A stretch of 64,000 bases of DNA, from positions 2,015,001 through 2,079,000 of the forward strand of contig NZ_CP139482.1 of NCBI RefSeq assembly GCF_041222825.1. The letters are read 5' to 3'. The notes under the pieces were generated by a model that saw only the letters and a list, made by a program, of their open reading frames with translations, searched no databases and was not told where the DNA came from. This DNA is from Candidatus Thalassolituus haligoni. GTDB lineage: Bacteria; Pseudomonadota; Gammaproteobacteria; Pseudomonadales; Oceanobacteraceae. The position numbers and the translations under genes are program-made. Shown piece after piece: positions 1 through 10,800 of the stretch (positions are counted from its first letter, which is position 1; each line of letters starts with the position of its first letter).

Positions 1-1
1 A

Positions 2-769
2 GAAAACCCCAAAAAATCCCTAGAAATCCAAGCCGAAATCGTCCGCATTCTGGACACCTTCACCGAGCTGACCACCGAGCTGACCGCCGAGCTGACCGCC
101 CGCAAAAAACAATACAACTACTACCGCGACCAATTGTTGAGTTTTGAAGACGAAGTACCAGTGGTGCAACTGTCATATTGTTGCGTCAGCATTGCTGATG
201 GTGATCATCAGGCACCACCAAAAACCAACTTGGGCATTCCTTTTATCACCATTTCAAATGTCTCAGATTCAAAGCAAATTGATTTTATCAATACGCGATT
301 TGTTTCAGAGGCTTACTATGATGCACTTCATGATAAACGCAAAGCACGCAAAAACGATATTCTCTACACTGTTGTGGGTTCGTTCGGCATTCCTGTTTTT
401 ATAGATAATGACAGAAAATTCACATTTCAGCGTCACATCGCTATTTTACGCCCGGATGAAAATGTGGTTACTTCAAAATATCTATATCATGTACTTCAAA
501 GTTCTGATTTTTTTAAACAAGCTAATGCAGTAGCTGTTGGTGCAGCACAAAAGACTATTACTCTAACAGCACTGAATAAAATGAAAGTTCCAGTTCCTCC
601 ACTTGCCGAACAAGCCCGCATCGTCGCCATCTTGGATAAATTCGACGCTCTAACCAGCTCAATCACCGAAGGCTTACCCCGCGAAATAGAACTGCGCCAA
701 CAGCAATACGAATATTACCGCGATTTGCTGCTTAGCTTTCCCAAGCCAGATTTAGAGGTAGCCGCCTGA
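2..769 (+). CDS. hsdS: Type I restriction-modification specificity subunit HsdS (5' end outside window)
   Basis: The frame is open from base 2, so the gene starts left of the window. The first residues carry the central conserved segment of HsdS (AEIVRILDTFTEL, then RKKQYNYYRDQLLSF), followed by one variable target-recognition domain (about codons 45-195) and a C-terminal copy of the conserved helix (EQARIVAILDKFDAL, then QQQYEYYRDLLLSF). That half-repeat architecture is diagnostic of HsdS, which determines the DNA sequence recognised by the HsdM/HsdR complex. Only the second recognition domain is visible. The stop is one base from the ATG of the fic gene, so hsdS, fic, rhuM and hsdR look like one operon. 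hsdM is not in the window. Confidence 0.93.
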   Translation, partial: ENPKKSLEIQAEIVRILDTFTELTTELTAELTARKKQYNYYRDQLLSFEDEVPVVQLSYCCVSIADGDHQAPPKTNLGIPFITISNVSDSKQIDFINTRFVSEAYYDALHDKRKARKNDILYTVVGSFGIPVFIDNDRKFTFQRHIAILRPDENVVTSKYLYHVLQSSDFFKQANAVAVGAAQKTITLTALNKMKVPVPPLAEQARIVAILDKFDALTSSITEGLPREIELRQQQYEYYRDLLLSFPKPDLEVAA

Positions 770-770
770 T

Positions 771-1766
771 ATGGGCTATCAACCGCCGTTCACCATCACC
801 GCTGAGATTCTCAACCTTGTGGCCGATATCAGCCAGGCGGTTGGACGCTTAACCGCTGAGTTTGAACAGGAGAAACTGCTGCGTCTGCGCAAAGTGAATC
901 GTATGCGCACGGTACAGGGGTCGTTAGCGATTGAAGGCAATACCCTGTCACAAACGCAAATTACCGCCATGCTTGACGGTAAGCGGGTGATTGCACCACC
1001 CAAAGAGGTGTTGGAGGCGCAGAATGCCATTGCGGCGTATGATGCTATCAGCACCTGGCAGCCCGCTGATAACAAGGATCTGTTGGCCGCCCACCGGCTT
1101 TTGATGAAAGGCTTGATTGACGAAGCGGGCAGATACCGCAGTCAGGGCGTGGGTGTCATGTCGGGCGATCAGGTGGTGCATATGGCCCCGCAGGCCGATC
1201 GAGTACCAAAGCTGATGCAGAAACTGCTGGCTTGGCTGGCGGATACGGATATACATCCTCTGATTGCCAGCTGCGTTTTTCATTACGAATTTGAGTTTAT
1301 CCATCCTTTCTCTGATGGTAATGGCCGTATGGGGCGGTTGTGGCAAACCCTGATTCTGTCGCAGTGGCAAACCATCTTTATCAATATCCCCGTTGAAAGC
1401 CTGGTGTATCAGCATCAGCAGGCGTATTACCTGGCCATCCGCAGCAGCACCGCCAACACCGATTGTTCGCCATTTATCGAATTTATGCTGCACATGATAC
1501 GGGATGCGATTGAGGAAGGTTCGGCGCAGCCCATTAAAAATGCGGGTTTAAACGCGGGTTTAAATGCGGGTTTAAAATTGTCTCCTCTCGATCAGACCAT
1601 TCTCGAATTTATGAGAATAGACCCGACCATCACCAATGCGGTGTTGGCTGAGCAAACGGGTAAGGCGATCAGTACCATTGAGCGCAGAATCAAAAAGCTT
1701 AAAGAACAAACGTTAGTAAAACGGATTGGTGCTAAGAAAACGGGCCATTGGGAGCTTCTACTGTGA
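771..1766 (+). CDS. Fic family protein (AMP-transferase-like) with N-terminal inhibitory motif
   Basis: This is a 331-residue Fic-domain protein. The catalytic motif HPFSDGNGRMGR starts at His178, matching HxFx(D/E)GNGRxxR. An inhibitory motif of the (S/T)xxxE(G/N) type is seen near the N-terminus (Ser51...Glu55-Gly56), so it belongs to the self-inhibited Fic group with the helix N-terminal to the core. The C-terminus looks like a winged helix (about residues 270-331), common in Fic proteins beside restriction genes. Fic enzymes usually transfer AMP from ATP to a hydroxyl side chain of a target protein; the target here is unknown. It sits one base after hsdS and overlaps the following small ORF (GTGA). 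A triple NAGL repeat links the Fic core to the winged helix. Confidence 0.92.
   Translation: MGYQPPFTITAEILNLVADISQAVGRLTAEFEQEKLLRLRKVNRMRTVQGSLAIEGNTLSQTQITAMLDGKRVIAPPKEVLEAQNAIAAYDAISTWQPADNKDLLAAHRLLMKGLIDEAGRYRSQGVGVMSGDQVVHMAPQADRVPKLMQKLLAWLADTDIHPLIASCVFHYEFEFIHPFSDGNGRMGRLWQTLILSQWQTIFINIPVESLVYQHQQAYYLAIRSSTANTDCSPFIEFMLHMIRDAIEEGSAQPIKNAGLNAGLNAGLKLSPLDQTILEFMRIDPTITNAVLAEQTGKAISTIERRIKKLKEQTLVKRIGAKKTGHWELLL
1539..1574 (+). repeat. Three tandem 12-bp units inside fic
   Basis: The unit AATGCGGGTTTA occurs three times head to tail (second copy has one T to C change). It encodes the four-residue repeat NAGL three times in the linker between the Fic core and the winged helix. Because the unit is a multiple of three, copy-number change would lengthen the linker without shifting frame. 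Confidence 0.9.
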
Positions 1767-1906
1767 AGGAATACAAAACCATCGCTGAATCCAGTGGGCC
1801 TGAAAAGAATACAGTAGGCTTGCTACTGAACCACTTGGTCAGCAATTACGGCTTTTGGCCGCAGGCAGACGCTGCCGCCAGCGCCACCGTTGAGACGCAA
1901 GGATAA
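1763..1906 (+). CDS. Small ORF (47 aa) whose start copies the N-terminus of HsdR
   Basis: A GTG codon overlapping the fic stop (GTGA) opens a 47-codon frame. Its first residues (VKEYKTIAES) match the beginning of HsdR ([10 protein letters not shown]) 1.2 kb downstream, and at the DNA level about 19 of 20 bases agree in the shared core. After that the sequence diverges and ends shortly before rhuM. It may be a relic of an earlier gene start, the edge of a cassette that inserted rhuM, or a non-coding duplication. I do not recognise a function and doubt that it is a functional protein. Confidence 0.35.
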   Translation: MKEYKTIAESSGPEKNTVGLLLNHLVSNYGFWPQADAAASATVETQG

Positions 1907-1910
1907 AGCC

Positions 1911-2927
1911 ATGCCTAACCTGAGCCTGCAAGACCAAACCACCGAGTTTTTGCTCTATACAGCCCCTAATGGCGCAGTAAAAGTCGAGGTACTGCTAAGC
2001 GGCGAAACCCTCTGGTTAACCCAGAAACGCATGGCTGAGTTGTTTGGTGTGGGGGTGCCTGCTATCTCCAAGCACTTGAAAAACATATTTGAAAGCAATG
2101 AGTTACAGCAGGATTCAGTTATTTCCATTTTGGAAACAACTGCCGAAGACGGCAAGAACTATCAGACGCAATATTATAACCTTGATGCAGTGATCTCGGT
2201 CGGTTACCGGGTGAATTCGGCGCAGGCCACCCAGTTCCGTATCTGGGCAACAGCGCTGATCAAAGAATACATCATCAAGGGCTTTGCCATGGATGATGAG
2301 CGTTTAAAAAATGGCCGCTTATTTGGCAAAGATTACTTTCGTGAGCTATTGGAGCGGGTGCGCTCTATACGCGCCAGCGAGCGGCGCATCTATCAACAGA
2401 TTACCGATATTTTCGCCGAGTGCAGCATCGATTACGACTCAAAATCCCAAACCACCCAGCAGTTCTACGCCCATGTGCAAGATAAGTTTCATTTTGCCAT
2501 TACCGGCCATACCGCCGCCGAGATTATTTCTCTGAAGGCCGATGCCAACAAACCTCTGATGGGTATGAGCACCTATAAAAATGCACCGGAAGGTCGGGTA
2601 TTAAAATCGGATGCGACGGTCGCGAAAAATTATTTAAGTGAAGATGACATTAAAAAGCTGGAACGTGCCGTGTCGGCGTTTTTTGATTACATCGAGGGCA
2701 TTATTGAACGGCGTAACACCTTTACCATGGAAAGCTTTACCGAGAGCGTGAACAAGTTTCTGGCATTCAATGAGTATCAAATTCTTGAAGGTTACGGCAA
2801 AGTGTCTCGCAAGCTAGCTGAGCAAAAAGCCTATGCGGAATACGACCAATTTAACAAGCAACAACGCATCGAATCAGACTTTGATCGGGAAGTTAAAAAA
2901 CTGCTTAAAAAGGATTACGACGTATGA
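1911..2927 (+). CDS. rhuM: RhuM family (virulence-associated) protein
   Basis: This 338-residue protein belongs to the RhuM family: an N-terminal DNA-binding-like part ([20 protein letters not shown], about residues 37-56), the segment [16 protein letters not shown], then [20 protein letters not shown]. RhuM genes are often carried between the subunits of type I restriction systems and on islands; the molecular role is not established. I chose ATG 1911 rather than TTG 1890, because the latter overlaps the preceding ORF and adds only seven residues. The gene overlaps hsdR by four bases (ATGA), indicating translational coupling. Confidence 0.9.
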   Translation: MPNLSLQDQTTEFLLYTAPNGAVKVEVLLSGETLWLTQKRMAELFGVGVPAISKHLKNIFESNELQQDSVISILETTAEDGKNYQTQYYNLDAVISVGYRVNSAQATQFRIWATALIKEYIIKGFAMDDERLKNGRLFGKDYFRELLERVRSIRASERRIYQQITDIFAECSIDYDSKSQTTQQFYAHVQDKFHFAITGHTAAEIISLKADANKPLMGMSTYKNAPEGRVLKSDATVAKNYLSEDDIKKLERAVSAFFDYIEGIIERRNTFTMESFTESVNKFLAFNEYQILEGYGKVSRKLAEQKAYAEYDQFNKQQRIESDFDREVKKLLKKDYDV

Positions 2928-5900
2928 TGGATTATAAAACCATCGCTGAATCGAACAACTTTATCGTTCTGGATAAATACAACAAAGATTGGAAAGTGGC
3001 CGAGAGCTACCAGAGCGAAGATGCCTTAGAGCGCGAGCTGATTCAGGATTTGCAAAATCAGGGCTATGAGTACCTGCCGGGTTTGAATAACCCGCAAGCC
3101 ATGCTGGCCAATGTGCGCGAGCAGTTGCAAACGCTCAATAATGTGCAATTTGCCGAAGGTGAGTGGCGGCGTTTTGTGGAAACGTATCTGGATAAGCCTA
3201 GTGATACTATCGTGGATAAAACGCGAAAGATTCACGATGACTATATTCACGACTTTGTGTTTGACGATGGCCGCATCAAAAATATTTATCTGCTGGATAA
3301 AAACACCATCACCCGCAACAAGGTGCAGGTGATCAAGCAGTTTGAACAAACGGGCAGCCATGCCAACCGCTACGATGTGACTATTCTGGTGAACGGCTTA
3401 CCGCTGGTACAAATCGAGCTGAAAAAGCGTGGCGTAGCGATTCGTGAAGCCTTTAACCAAGTACATCGTTACAGCAAAGAGAGCTTTAACAGCGAGGATT
3501 CGCTGTATAAGTACTTGCAGTTGTTTGTTATCTCTAACGGCACCGATAGCCGCTATTTTGCCAATACCACCCAGCGTAACAAAAACAGCTTCGACTTCAG
3601 CATGAACTGGGCGAAGGCCGATAACAACCTGATTAAAGACCTGAAAGACTTTACCGCGACTTTCTTTCAGAAGCACACCCTGCTCAATGTGTTGCTGCAT
3701 TATTCGGTGTTTGATGTGAGTGACACATTACTGGTGATGCGCCCCTACCAGATTGCTGCCACCGAGCGTATTTTGTGGAAGGTGAAAAGCTCTTATGAGG
3801 CAAAAACCTGGAGCAAGCCAGAAAGCGGCGGGTTTATCTGGCATACCACCGGCTCGGGTAAAACCTTAACCAGCTTTAAAGCGGCTCGCTTGGCCACTGA
3901 GCTTGAGTTTATCGACAAAGTATTTTTTGTGGTGGATCGAAAAGATTTAGATTTTCAAACCATGAAAGAATACCAGCGCTTTTCGCCCGATAGCGTGAAC
4001 GGCTCTGACAGTACCGCTAAGCTCAAAGAAAATCTGGATAAAAACGATAACAAAATCATCGTCACCACCATCCAAAAGCTTAACAACCTGATGAAGAGCG
4101 AAGGCGACCTGCCCATCTACAACAAGCAGGTGGTGTTTATTTTTGATGAATGCCACCGCAGCCAGTTTGGTGAAGCGCAGAAAAACCTGAACAAGAAGTT
4201 CAAACGCTTCTATCAGTTTGGCTTTACCGGCACGCCCATCTTCCCGCTCAACGCTTTAGGTGCAGAAACCACTGCCAGTGTATTTGGCCGTGAGTTGCAT
4301 TCTTATGTAATTACCGACGCGATACGCGATGAGAAAGTGCTCAAGTTCAAGGTGGACTACAACGATGTGCGCCACAAATTTAAGGCCATTGAAACCGAGC
4401 AGGACGTGAAAAAACTATCGGCCGCTGAAAACAAAGAGGCGCTGTTACACCCAGAGCGTATTCGCGAAATTTCTCAGTACATTTTGAACACCTATCGTCA
4501 GAAGACCCATAGATTACAGACGAACGCGAAAGGCTTTAATGCCATGTTCGCCGTGAGCAGTGTGGATGCCGCTAAGCTCTATTATGAGTCGCTGAATAGT
4601 TTGCAGGCTGACCCTTCCAATAAAAATAGCGAAAAGCCGCTAAAAATCGCCACCATTTTCTCCTTTGCCGCCAATGAAGAGCAGGATGCGGTGGGTGACA
4701 TTCTGGATGAAAGCTTTGATCTGTCTGGCATGGATAGGGCCATGAATAGCAGCGCCAAAGAGTTTTTAAACGCGGCGATAGGCGATTACAACGCCTTCTT
4801 TAAAACCAATTTCAGTGTCGATAGCAACGGCTTCCAGAATTACTATCGTGATTTGGCCAAGCGGGTGAAAACCAAAGAAATTGATTTGCTGATCGTCGTA
4901 GGAATGTTCCTCACCGGCTTTGATGCCCCTACGCTTAATACGCTGTTCGTCGATAAAAACCTGCGTTACCACGGTTTGATGCAAGCCTTTTCGCGCACCA
5001 ACCGTATTTATGACGCCACCAAAACCTTCGGCAATATTGTTACATTCCGAGACCTAGAAAAGGCAACCGTGGATGCTATCACGCTGTTTGGCGATAAAAA
5101 TACCAAAAACGTGGTGCTAGAAAAAAGCTACAAGGAATACATGGATGGCTTTACCGATGTAGTCACCGGTGAAGCGCGGCGCGGCTTTATGGATGTGGTG
5201 AGCGAGTTGGAACAGCGCTTTCCTGATCCGGCCGCCATTGAAAAAGAATCCGATAAAAAAGATTTTGCCAAACTTTTTGGCGAATACCTGCGCGTAGAGA
5301 ATGTGCTGCAAAACTATGATGAGTTTGCCAGCTTGAAAGCCCTTCAAAACGTGGACATGAGCGACCCAGAAGCGGTCGAGGCGTTTAAAGCAGAACATTA
5401 CTTAGATGATGAAAAACTGGCTGAGTTGCAGACTATACGCCTGCCAGCTGATCGAAAAATTCAGGATTACCGTTCTACTTACAACGACATCCGTGACTGG
5501 CAGCGTCGCCAAAAATCGGCAGAGGAAAAAGAAAAATCCACCATTGACTGGGATGACGTGGTGTTTGAGGTAGACCTGCTCAAGTCACTAGAGATCAACC
5601 TTGATTACATTCTGGAGCTAATTTTCGAGCACAACAAGAAAACTAAAAGCAAAGCCGACTTGGTTGACGAAGTGCGCCGGGTGATCCGTGCCAGCCTTGG
5701 CAACCGCGCTAAAGAAAGCCTAGTGGTGGACTTCATTAATCAAACCGACCTTGACCAGATTGGTGAGAAGGCCAGCGTGATCGAAGCCTTCTTTTCCTTC
5801 GCCCAAGTTGAACAACAGCGTGAGGCAGAAGAGCTGATAAATACTGAGAACCTGAATCACGAAGCCGCGAAGCGCTATATCACGACATCTCTTAAACGGG

Positions 5901-6049
5901 AGTATGCCAGCGACGCAGGAACAGAGCTCAATGCCATTCTGCCTAAGATGAGCCCGTTAAACCCGCAATACCTGACTAAAAAACAGAACGTGTTTCAAAA
6001 GATCGCTGCGTTTGTGGAGAAGTTTAAAGGTGTGGGCGGGAGAGTTTAA
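2924..6049 (+). CDS. hsdR: Type I restriction enzyme HsdR subunit (EcoR124-like)
   Basis: A complete 1041-residue motor and nuclease subunit. The nuclease core is seen as Asp151, Glu165 and Lys167 (IELKK), the same positions as in EcoR124I HsdR. The helicase part has Walker A HTTGSGKT (about 307-314), DECHRS (about 408), SAT-like motif FTGTP and downstream motif [19 protein letters not shown]. It cleaves unmodified foreign DNA after ATP-driven translocation, in complex with HsdM and HsdS. The C-terminal region (after about 800) is the HsdM-binding helical part. All motifs look intact. The gene closes the hsdS-fic-rhuM-hsdR cluster. Confidence 0.96.
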   Translation: MMDYKTIAESNNFIVLDKYNKDWKVAESYQSEDALERELIQDLQNQGYEYLPGLNNPQAMLANVREQLQTLNNVQFAEGEWRRFVETYLDKPSDTIVDKTRKIHDDYIHDFVFDDGRIKNIYLLDKNTITRNKVQVIKQFEQTGSHANRYDVTILVNGLPLVQIELKKRGVAIREAFNQVHRYSKESFNSEDSLYKYLQLFVISNGTDSRYFANTTQRNKNSFDFSMNWAKADNNLIKDLKDFTATFFQKHTLLNVLLHYSVFDVSDTLLVMRPYQIAATERILWKVKSSYEAKTWSKPESGGFIWHTTGSGKTLTSFKAARLATELEFIDKVFFVVDRKDLDFQTMKEYQRFSPDSVNGSDSTAKLKENLDKNDNKIIVTTIQKLNNLMKSEGDLPIYNKQVVFIFDECHRSQFGEAQKNLNKKFKRFYQFGFTGTPIFPLNALGAETTASVFGRELHSYVITDAIRDEKVLKFKVDYNDVRHKFKAIETEQDVKKLSAAENKEALLHPERIREISQYILNTYRQKTHRLQTNAKGFNAMFAVSSVDAAKLYYESLNSLQADPSNKNSEKPLKIATIFSFAANEEQDAVGDILDESFDLSGMDRAMNSSAKEFLNAAIGDYNAFFKTNFSVDSNGFQNYYRDLAKRVKTKEIDLLIVVGMFLTGFDAPTLNTLFVDKNLRYHGLMQAFSRTNRIYDATKTFGNIVTFRDLEKATVDAITLFGDKNTKNVVLEKSYKEYMDGFTDVVTGEARRGFMDVVSELEQRFPDPAAIEKESDKKDFAKLFGEYLRVENVLQNYDEFASLKALQNVDMSDPEAVEAFKAEHYLDDEKLAELQTIRLPADRKIQDYRSTYNDIRDWQRRQKSAEEKEKSTIDWDDVVFEVDLLKSLEINLDYILELIFEHNKKTKSKADLVDEVRRVIRASLGNRAKESLVVDFINQTDLDQIGEKASVIEAFFSFAQVEQQREAEELINTENLNHEAAKRYITTSLKREYASDAGTELNAILPKMSPLNPQYLTKKQNVFQKIAAFVEKFKGVGGRV

Positions 6050-6207
6050 TAAAAGAACAAAGCAGACCTAATCTTAGGGTTATCAAACGTAAGTGTTTGA
6101 CGAATTCCAAAAAGTACCTATAGCGTCCGGTCAGTGGGTGTCGAGCTTGCTCGATATGCACTGATTGGAAACCAAAGCGTGCCGTCGGATTGCAGGCGTT
6201 CGACACT

Positions 6208-6556
6208 TCATCGCCAGCCAGACTTACCCAGCCCACCTCTCCAGTCACTTTCCTTTCCCAATGCGATAATTATATTCTTTACTGTCAGCCCATGACGATA
6301 CTGCGTATCAGGCTTAAGGTGTCGAATTTTTTGTATCCAGATACCACTTCAGATGCTTGACTTGATATTGGTACGGGCCAACGTGAAATCTCGTCCATAT
6401 CACAGCTGCTATTTTCTTTGCACGCTGTGTATGTTCTTTAACGCGAGTACCACGATTACCTTTCAGCTTACGATTTAATAAATGCTCCATATGAACTTCC
6501 CAGACCAAGGTTAGCTCTTTTTTTAGCGACGGGCCGGGTGTAACCCGCTCTCTCAT
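6208..6556 (-). pseudogene. Decayed integrase N-terminal fragment with a frameshift
   Basis: Reading the minus strand from an ATG at 6556 gives a basic segment containing HMEHLLNRKLKGNRGTRVK and then VGPYQYQVKHLKWYLDTK, which then stops. In the neighbouring frame, after a run of six A bases around 6330, the sequence continues as HLKPDTQYRHGLTVKNIIIA and LGKESDW before a stop at 6208. The continuity of protein-like sequence across a one-base shift indicates a broken gene. The pattern recalls the SAM-like N-terminal domain of phage or island integrases; that family call is from memory and tentative. The catalytic domain is missing. Confidence 0.4.
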
Positions 6557-6581
6557 TAAGAACGTCCCTGGCAGCCTCCGA

Positions 6582-6974
6582 TCAGAGAGTCTGGTTTGAT
6601 AACAGGTCGTAAACCACACCAAAATCCGGCAGATTCTCCAGTGTGAGTGGACGAATAGCACCCATCCAGATGGCTCGGTCGCGGTGGTCAATCAAGTCTT
6701 GTCCGGTAATCGGGTGAATAAACACTGTAAGACCGTGGCGGTTCAAGGCCAGAAACCCCATCACGCTGGAAAACAGCTCATTGGCAAAGGCCAACTGGCA
6801 GCTCCAGTCTGGATGTGGGCCGACAAGTTTTTCATGTACTCGACCCATTTGAATGGCTGGAAATGTCTCGGCCAGGGCAAAACACAGATTGCGGGCTTGC
6901 TCCAGAGTGGATGCATCAAAATACACATGGGCATGCCAACCCTTGATGTGGCGGATATCAATCAGATCAGTCAC
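6582..6974 (-). CDS. DOPA 4,5-dioxygenase family protein
   Basis: A small 130-residue protein of the DOPA_dioxygen family. Conserved features are the metal-ligand-type histidines in WHAHVYFD, PHPDWSCQLAF and HPITGQDLIDHRDRAIWMG. Family members are thought to act on catechol-like or lipid-like substrates by extradiol-type cleavage, but bacterial substrates are mostly unknown. The start is a GTG at 6974, six bases after AGGAG on the minus strand. It stands alone between the integrase relic and a stretch without genes. Confidence 0.85.
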   Translation of the reverse strand: MTDLIDIRHIKGWHAHVYFDASTLEQARNLCFALAETFPAIQMGRVHEKLVGPHPDWSCQLAFANELFSSVMGFLALNRHGLTVFIHPITGQDLIDHRDRAIWMGAIRPLTLENLPDFGVVYDLLSNQTL

Positions 6975-7368
6975 AAGTGGCTCCTGTGGTGGTTTTGGGT
7001 CGTTGTGAGGGGGATAGCTGTGTGGGTCGTTATGTGGATGCTGTGTGATTACGTCATCATAAAACTATTCGTCAGGAACATGTGGATGTTTTGCTTGTTG
7101 TATGGACTGCTGCTCAGCACAGCGGTATGGCAGATTCAGCACGGCCCTTCCTGGCGACTGGATAGGTAATCGACAGCAGGCAATATAGACAATAGAGGCA
7201 AGAGTGAGCGATCGGAGTGGATGGCCGGGGTGGCGTTGGTTTCCGACAGCAAAGATTGATATTGTAGCGCTCTTTTGGCCGGGTCAAACGACAGCCAACG
7301 ATACTCAAAGCGCCGTTGGCAACGGATTCCCGCCGCAGATCTTCTTATACAGGCTCTCCATAACGTTT
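6975..7368. other. Intergenic stretch without recognisable gene
   Basis: About 390 bases between the divergent DOPA-dioxygenase-like gene and the small membrane protein. The frames that are open here have no family resemblance and no good ribosome binding site. Promoters for both flanking genes should lie here, but I cannot place them with confidence. Confidence 0.5.
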
Positions 7369-7647
7369 ATGAAAAACCAACTACAACAGCTGTTTGCTCC
7401 TCTTCTTAACCTGTTTGAAAAAGGTGAAGGCGAATACAGTTACAAACCTTCATTTCGCAGAATCTTGCTGGTGGTCGGTTACCTGTTTCTGGTGATTGCC
7501 AGTGGAGCGTTATACGTTGCCGTAAAAGCAGCCATGTGGGGCGGTTTACTGCCAGGCAGTATTTTTCTGATTGCAGGCCTGGTCTGCCTGATCGTTGGAC
7601 TGCTGGGCAGTGATCGAGCCGTGGCTCAAATCTGGAAAAGCAAGTAG
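7369..7647 (+). CDS. Small inner-membrane protein, unknown function
   Basis: A 92-residue protein beginning MKNQLQQLFAPLLNLFEKG. It has two predicted membrane segments (about residues 29-52 and 57-79) and a short basic C-terminus ending in WKSK. The frame is open further upstream to 7204, but the ATG at 7369 gives a plausible cytoplasmic amphipathic head followed by the membrane hairpin. I do not recognise the family. No operon partner: the next gene is convergent. Confidence 0.55.
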   Translation: MKNQLQQLFAPLLNLFEKGEGEYSYKPSFRRILLVVGYLFLVIASGALYVAVKAAMWGGLLPGSIFLIAGLVCLIVGLLGSDRAVAQIWKSK

Positions 7648-7810
7648 GTTGACTGGCCGCTGGAGTTTCTCGTTCTCATGCCCCGCGTGGGAATACAACG
7701 GTAACGAGTGAATAGTCTGGTTTGTGACGCAAAGAACAGGCATACCGAAAACAGGACGACCGGCCTCCTGCCAGCTTCAAACCAGCACCGCATCTTTTGG
7801 GGGGCATTAT

Positions 7811-7846
7811 CAGCTATTAGACCCCAAACATGGGGCCTAATAGCTG
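7811..7846. terminator. Long inverted repeat between convergent genes
   Basis: A hairpin with a 10-bp stem (CAGCTATTAG with CTAATAGCTG), one A/C mismatch and a further 4 G:C pairs around a six-base loop. It lies 28 bases past the stop of the efflux permease and after the small membrane protein, which suits a bidirectional transcript end. There is no clear T-tract, so it may act in RNA processing or stability rather than as a classical terminator. Confidence 0.5.
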
Positions 7847-7873
7847 GTTGACCGTGTCATAACGCGATGACGT

Positions 7874-10800
7874 TTATGATGTTGCCACTTCTCCCCTCAG
7901 TTGTTCGCCCAGGTTTTTGGGCATCAGCGAGAAGTACAGCAGTGGAATTACGATCAGGGTCAACAGCGTTGAAATCATGATGCCGAAAATCAGTGAGATC
8001 GCCAGGCCATTAAAGATTGGATCATCCAGAATAAAGAATGCGCCAATCATGGCGGCGACGGCGGTCAGTACAATAGGCCGTGACCGTACTGCGGCGGAGG
8101 TGATTACGGCGTCTTCAAAACGCATGCCTTCTTCCAGCTGCTGATTGATGAAGTCGACCAGCAGGATGGAGTTACGCACGATGATGCCCGCCAGTGCGAT
8201 CATGCCGATCATGGAGGTGGCAGTAAACTGGGCACCAAACAGGGCGTGGCCCGGCATGACGCCAATCACGGTCAGTGGAATCGGGGCCATAATGATCAGC
8301 GGCACCAAGTAGCTGCGAAATTGGCCAACCACCAGCAGGTAGATCAGGATCATGCCGACGCCGTAGGCAATACCCATATCGCGGAAGGTTTCGTAGGTAA
8401 TCTGCCATTCGCCATCCCATTTCATGCTGATGTCGTCAGTGAGAGCAGGTTGCTGAATAAACCATTGTTGCCAGTTGAGTCCGGCATCTTCCATTCCAAA
8501 CGAGATACCAAACAGGCCGTAGAGCGGGCTGTCGAGTTCTCCGGCCATGTCGGCGGTGACAAACACCACCGGTTGCAGATTTTTATGGTAGATGCTCTTG
8601 TCGGTGATGGTTTTGCGGATGCTGACTACGTCGGCTAACGATACCAGGCTGCCGTCGGCGGCTTTGACTTTCATGACCAGCAGCTGGTTCAGGCCGACCT
8701 TGTCGCCTTCGTTGAGTTCAAGTCGAATGGGCAAGGGGTATTTGCTGTTGGCGCCGGGGTGGTCTTCGGCATCGGCGTGGGTGTGTAGATAGCTGACGTC
8801 TTCGCCACCCAGGGCGGTGCTGATGGCCTGGACGATGCTGGCCTGGGCAACGCCGAGCAGGGAAGCGCGCTGGCGGTCGATATTCACAATCCACTTTTGC
8901 TGATCGGCTTCAATGTAGTCGTCGACATCAACAATATCGGTGGTGGTTTCAAACAGGCCACGTAATGCTTTGGCGGCAGTGATCTGGCGACTGTATTCCG
9001 GGCCGTAGACTTCGGCCACGATCGGGGCCATGACCGGTGGGCCGGGTGGCACTTCAATGATCTTGACGTTGGCATTCAGCCTGTTGCCAATGGCTTGTAG
9101 CGGTTCCCGTACCGAGCGGGCAATGTCGTGGCTTTTACGGTCACGATGATGTTTGTCGACCAGGTTCACTTGAATGTCGCCCTGATTCGGTAAGCCCCGC
9201 AGGTAGTACTGACGTACCAGACCATTGAAGTTGATCGGCGCGGCCGTACCGGCATACAGCTGGACATCGCGGATTTCCGGTACTTGCATCAGTTCGTCGG
9301 TCAGTTCATCCAGCACCCTAAGGGTTTGTTCTACGGGGGTGCCTTCCGGCATGTCGACGACTACCTGGAATTCTGATTTGTTGTCGAACGGCAGCATTTT
9401 CAGTACCACCAGTTCCGTTGCCGGTAACGCGACGGCAACCACGATCAGGCCGGTAATACCAACGAATAACAGGATGCGTTTTTTCGTCGCGCCAGCGCCT
9501 TCAAGAAACGGTGACATCAGCTTCTGGAAAAACCGGTGCAGCTTTGAGATGGCGGGTTGTTCTTCATCATGAGCGGCAGTGCCTTCCGGTAAATGGCGCT
9601 TGAGCAGCTTGTAAGACAGCCAGGGGGTTACTACAAAAGCCACCACCAGCGAGATCAGCATGCCGGTTGAGGCATTGATCGGGATGGGGCTCATATAGGG
9701 GCCCATCAGGCCGGAGACAAACGCCATGGGCATCAGGGCGGCGATGACGGTGAAGGTGGCGAGAATGGTCGGGCCACCGACTTCGTCAACGGCGCAGGGG
9801 ATGGCTTCCAGCAGTTTTTTGCTGCCCATGTGCAGGTGCCGGTGAATGTTTTCTACCACCACTATGGCGTCGTCAACCAGAATGCCGATGGAGAAAATCA
9901 GCGCGAACAGCGACACCCGATTCAAGGTAAAGCCCCAGACCCAGCTGGCAAACAGGGTGATCGCCAAGGTGATAAAAATAGCGCCGCCAACAATGATGGC
10001 TTCGCGCCAACCCATGGTGGCCAATACCAGAATCACGACGGCGGTGGTGGCAAACAGCAGCTTGGCAATCAGCTTGTCGGATTTGGCTTTGGCGGTGACG
10101 CCGTAATCGCGGGTAACGTCGGCATCTATATTGTGGGGGATCACGCGTTCCTTGAGGTCAACCAGGCGCTGCTCAATCGATTGGGTGATGTCGATGGCAT
10201 TGGTGCCGGGTTGTTTGGCAATGGCAATGGTCACGGCGGCCTTGCTGTTGCTGTCGCCCAGATCCCGATGCATGACAAATTGCTCAGGGGTGTCGGCTCC
10301 TTGGTGAATGTCGGCGACGTCGGCCAGGTAGACCAGTCCGGCAGTGGTTTTGCCGACAATCAGCTGGCCCAGATCGGCGCTGTTTTGCAGGAATGCCCCG
10401 GCCTGTATTTGAATGACTTCGTTGTTTTGCACCAGCGGCAGGCGTTGACCTCCGGCATTGGCACTCATCAGCGCGTTACGGACATCGTCAAACGCCAGGC
10501 CGTAGCCATTCATGCGGGCCGGATCAAGTTTTACCTGCACCACGGCAGAGTGTTCACCAATACTGTAGATGTCACGGGTGCCGGGAATACGTTTGAGTTC
10601 GGTTTCCAATGCGTGGGCGACCTGGGTCAGGTCGGCGGCAGCAACGCTGTTATCGTCCGAGGACAGGGTAATGGCCATGATCGGCACGTCATCAATGCCC
10701 ATGGGTTTGATGACGGGCTGGCTGACCCCCAGATTCTCAGGGAACCAGTCGGCGTTGCTGTGTACCTGGTTGTAGAGGTTGAGGATGGCGGTTTCTCGTG

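Noticed and set aside
6684..7169. 161-codon open frame on the plus strand
   Set aside because: First half is antisense to the DOPA-dioxygenase-like gene and the rest is Trp/Val-rich sequence without a ribosome binding site.
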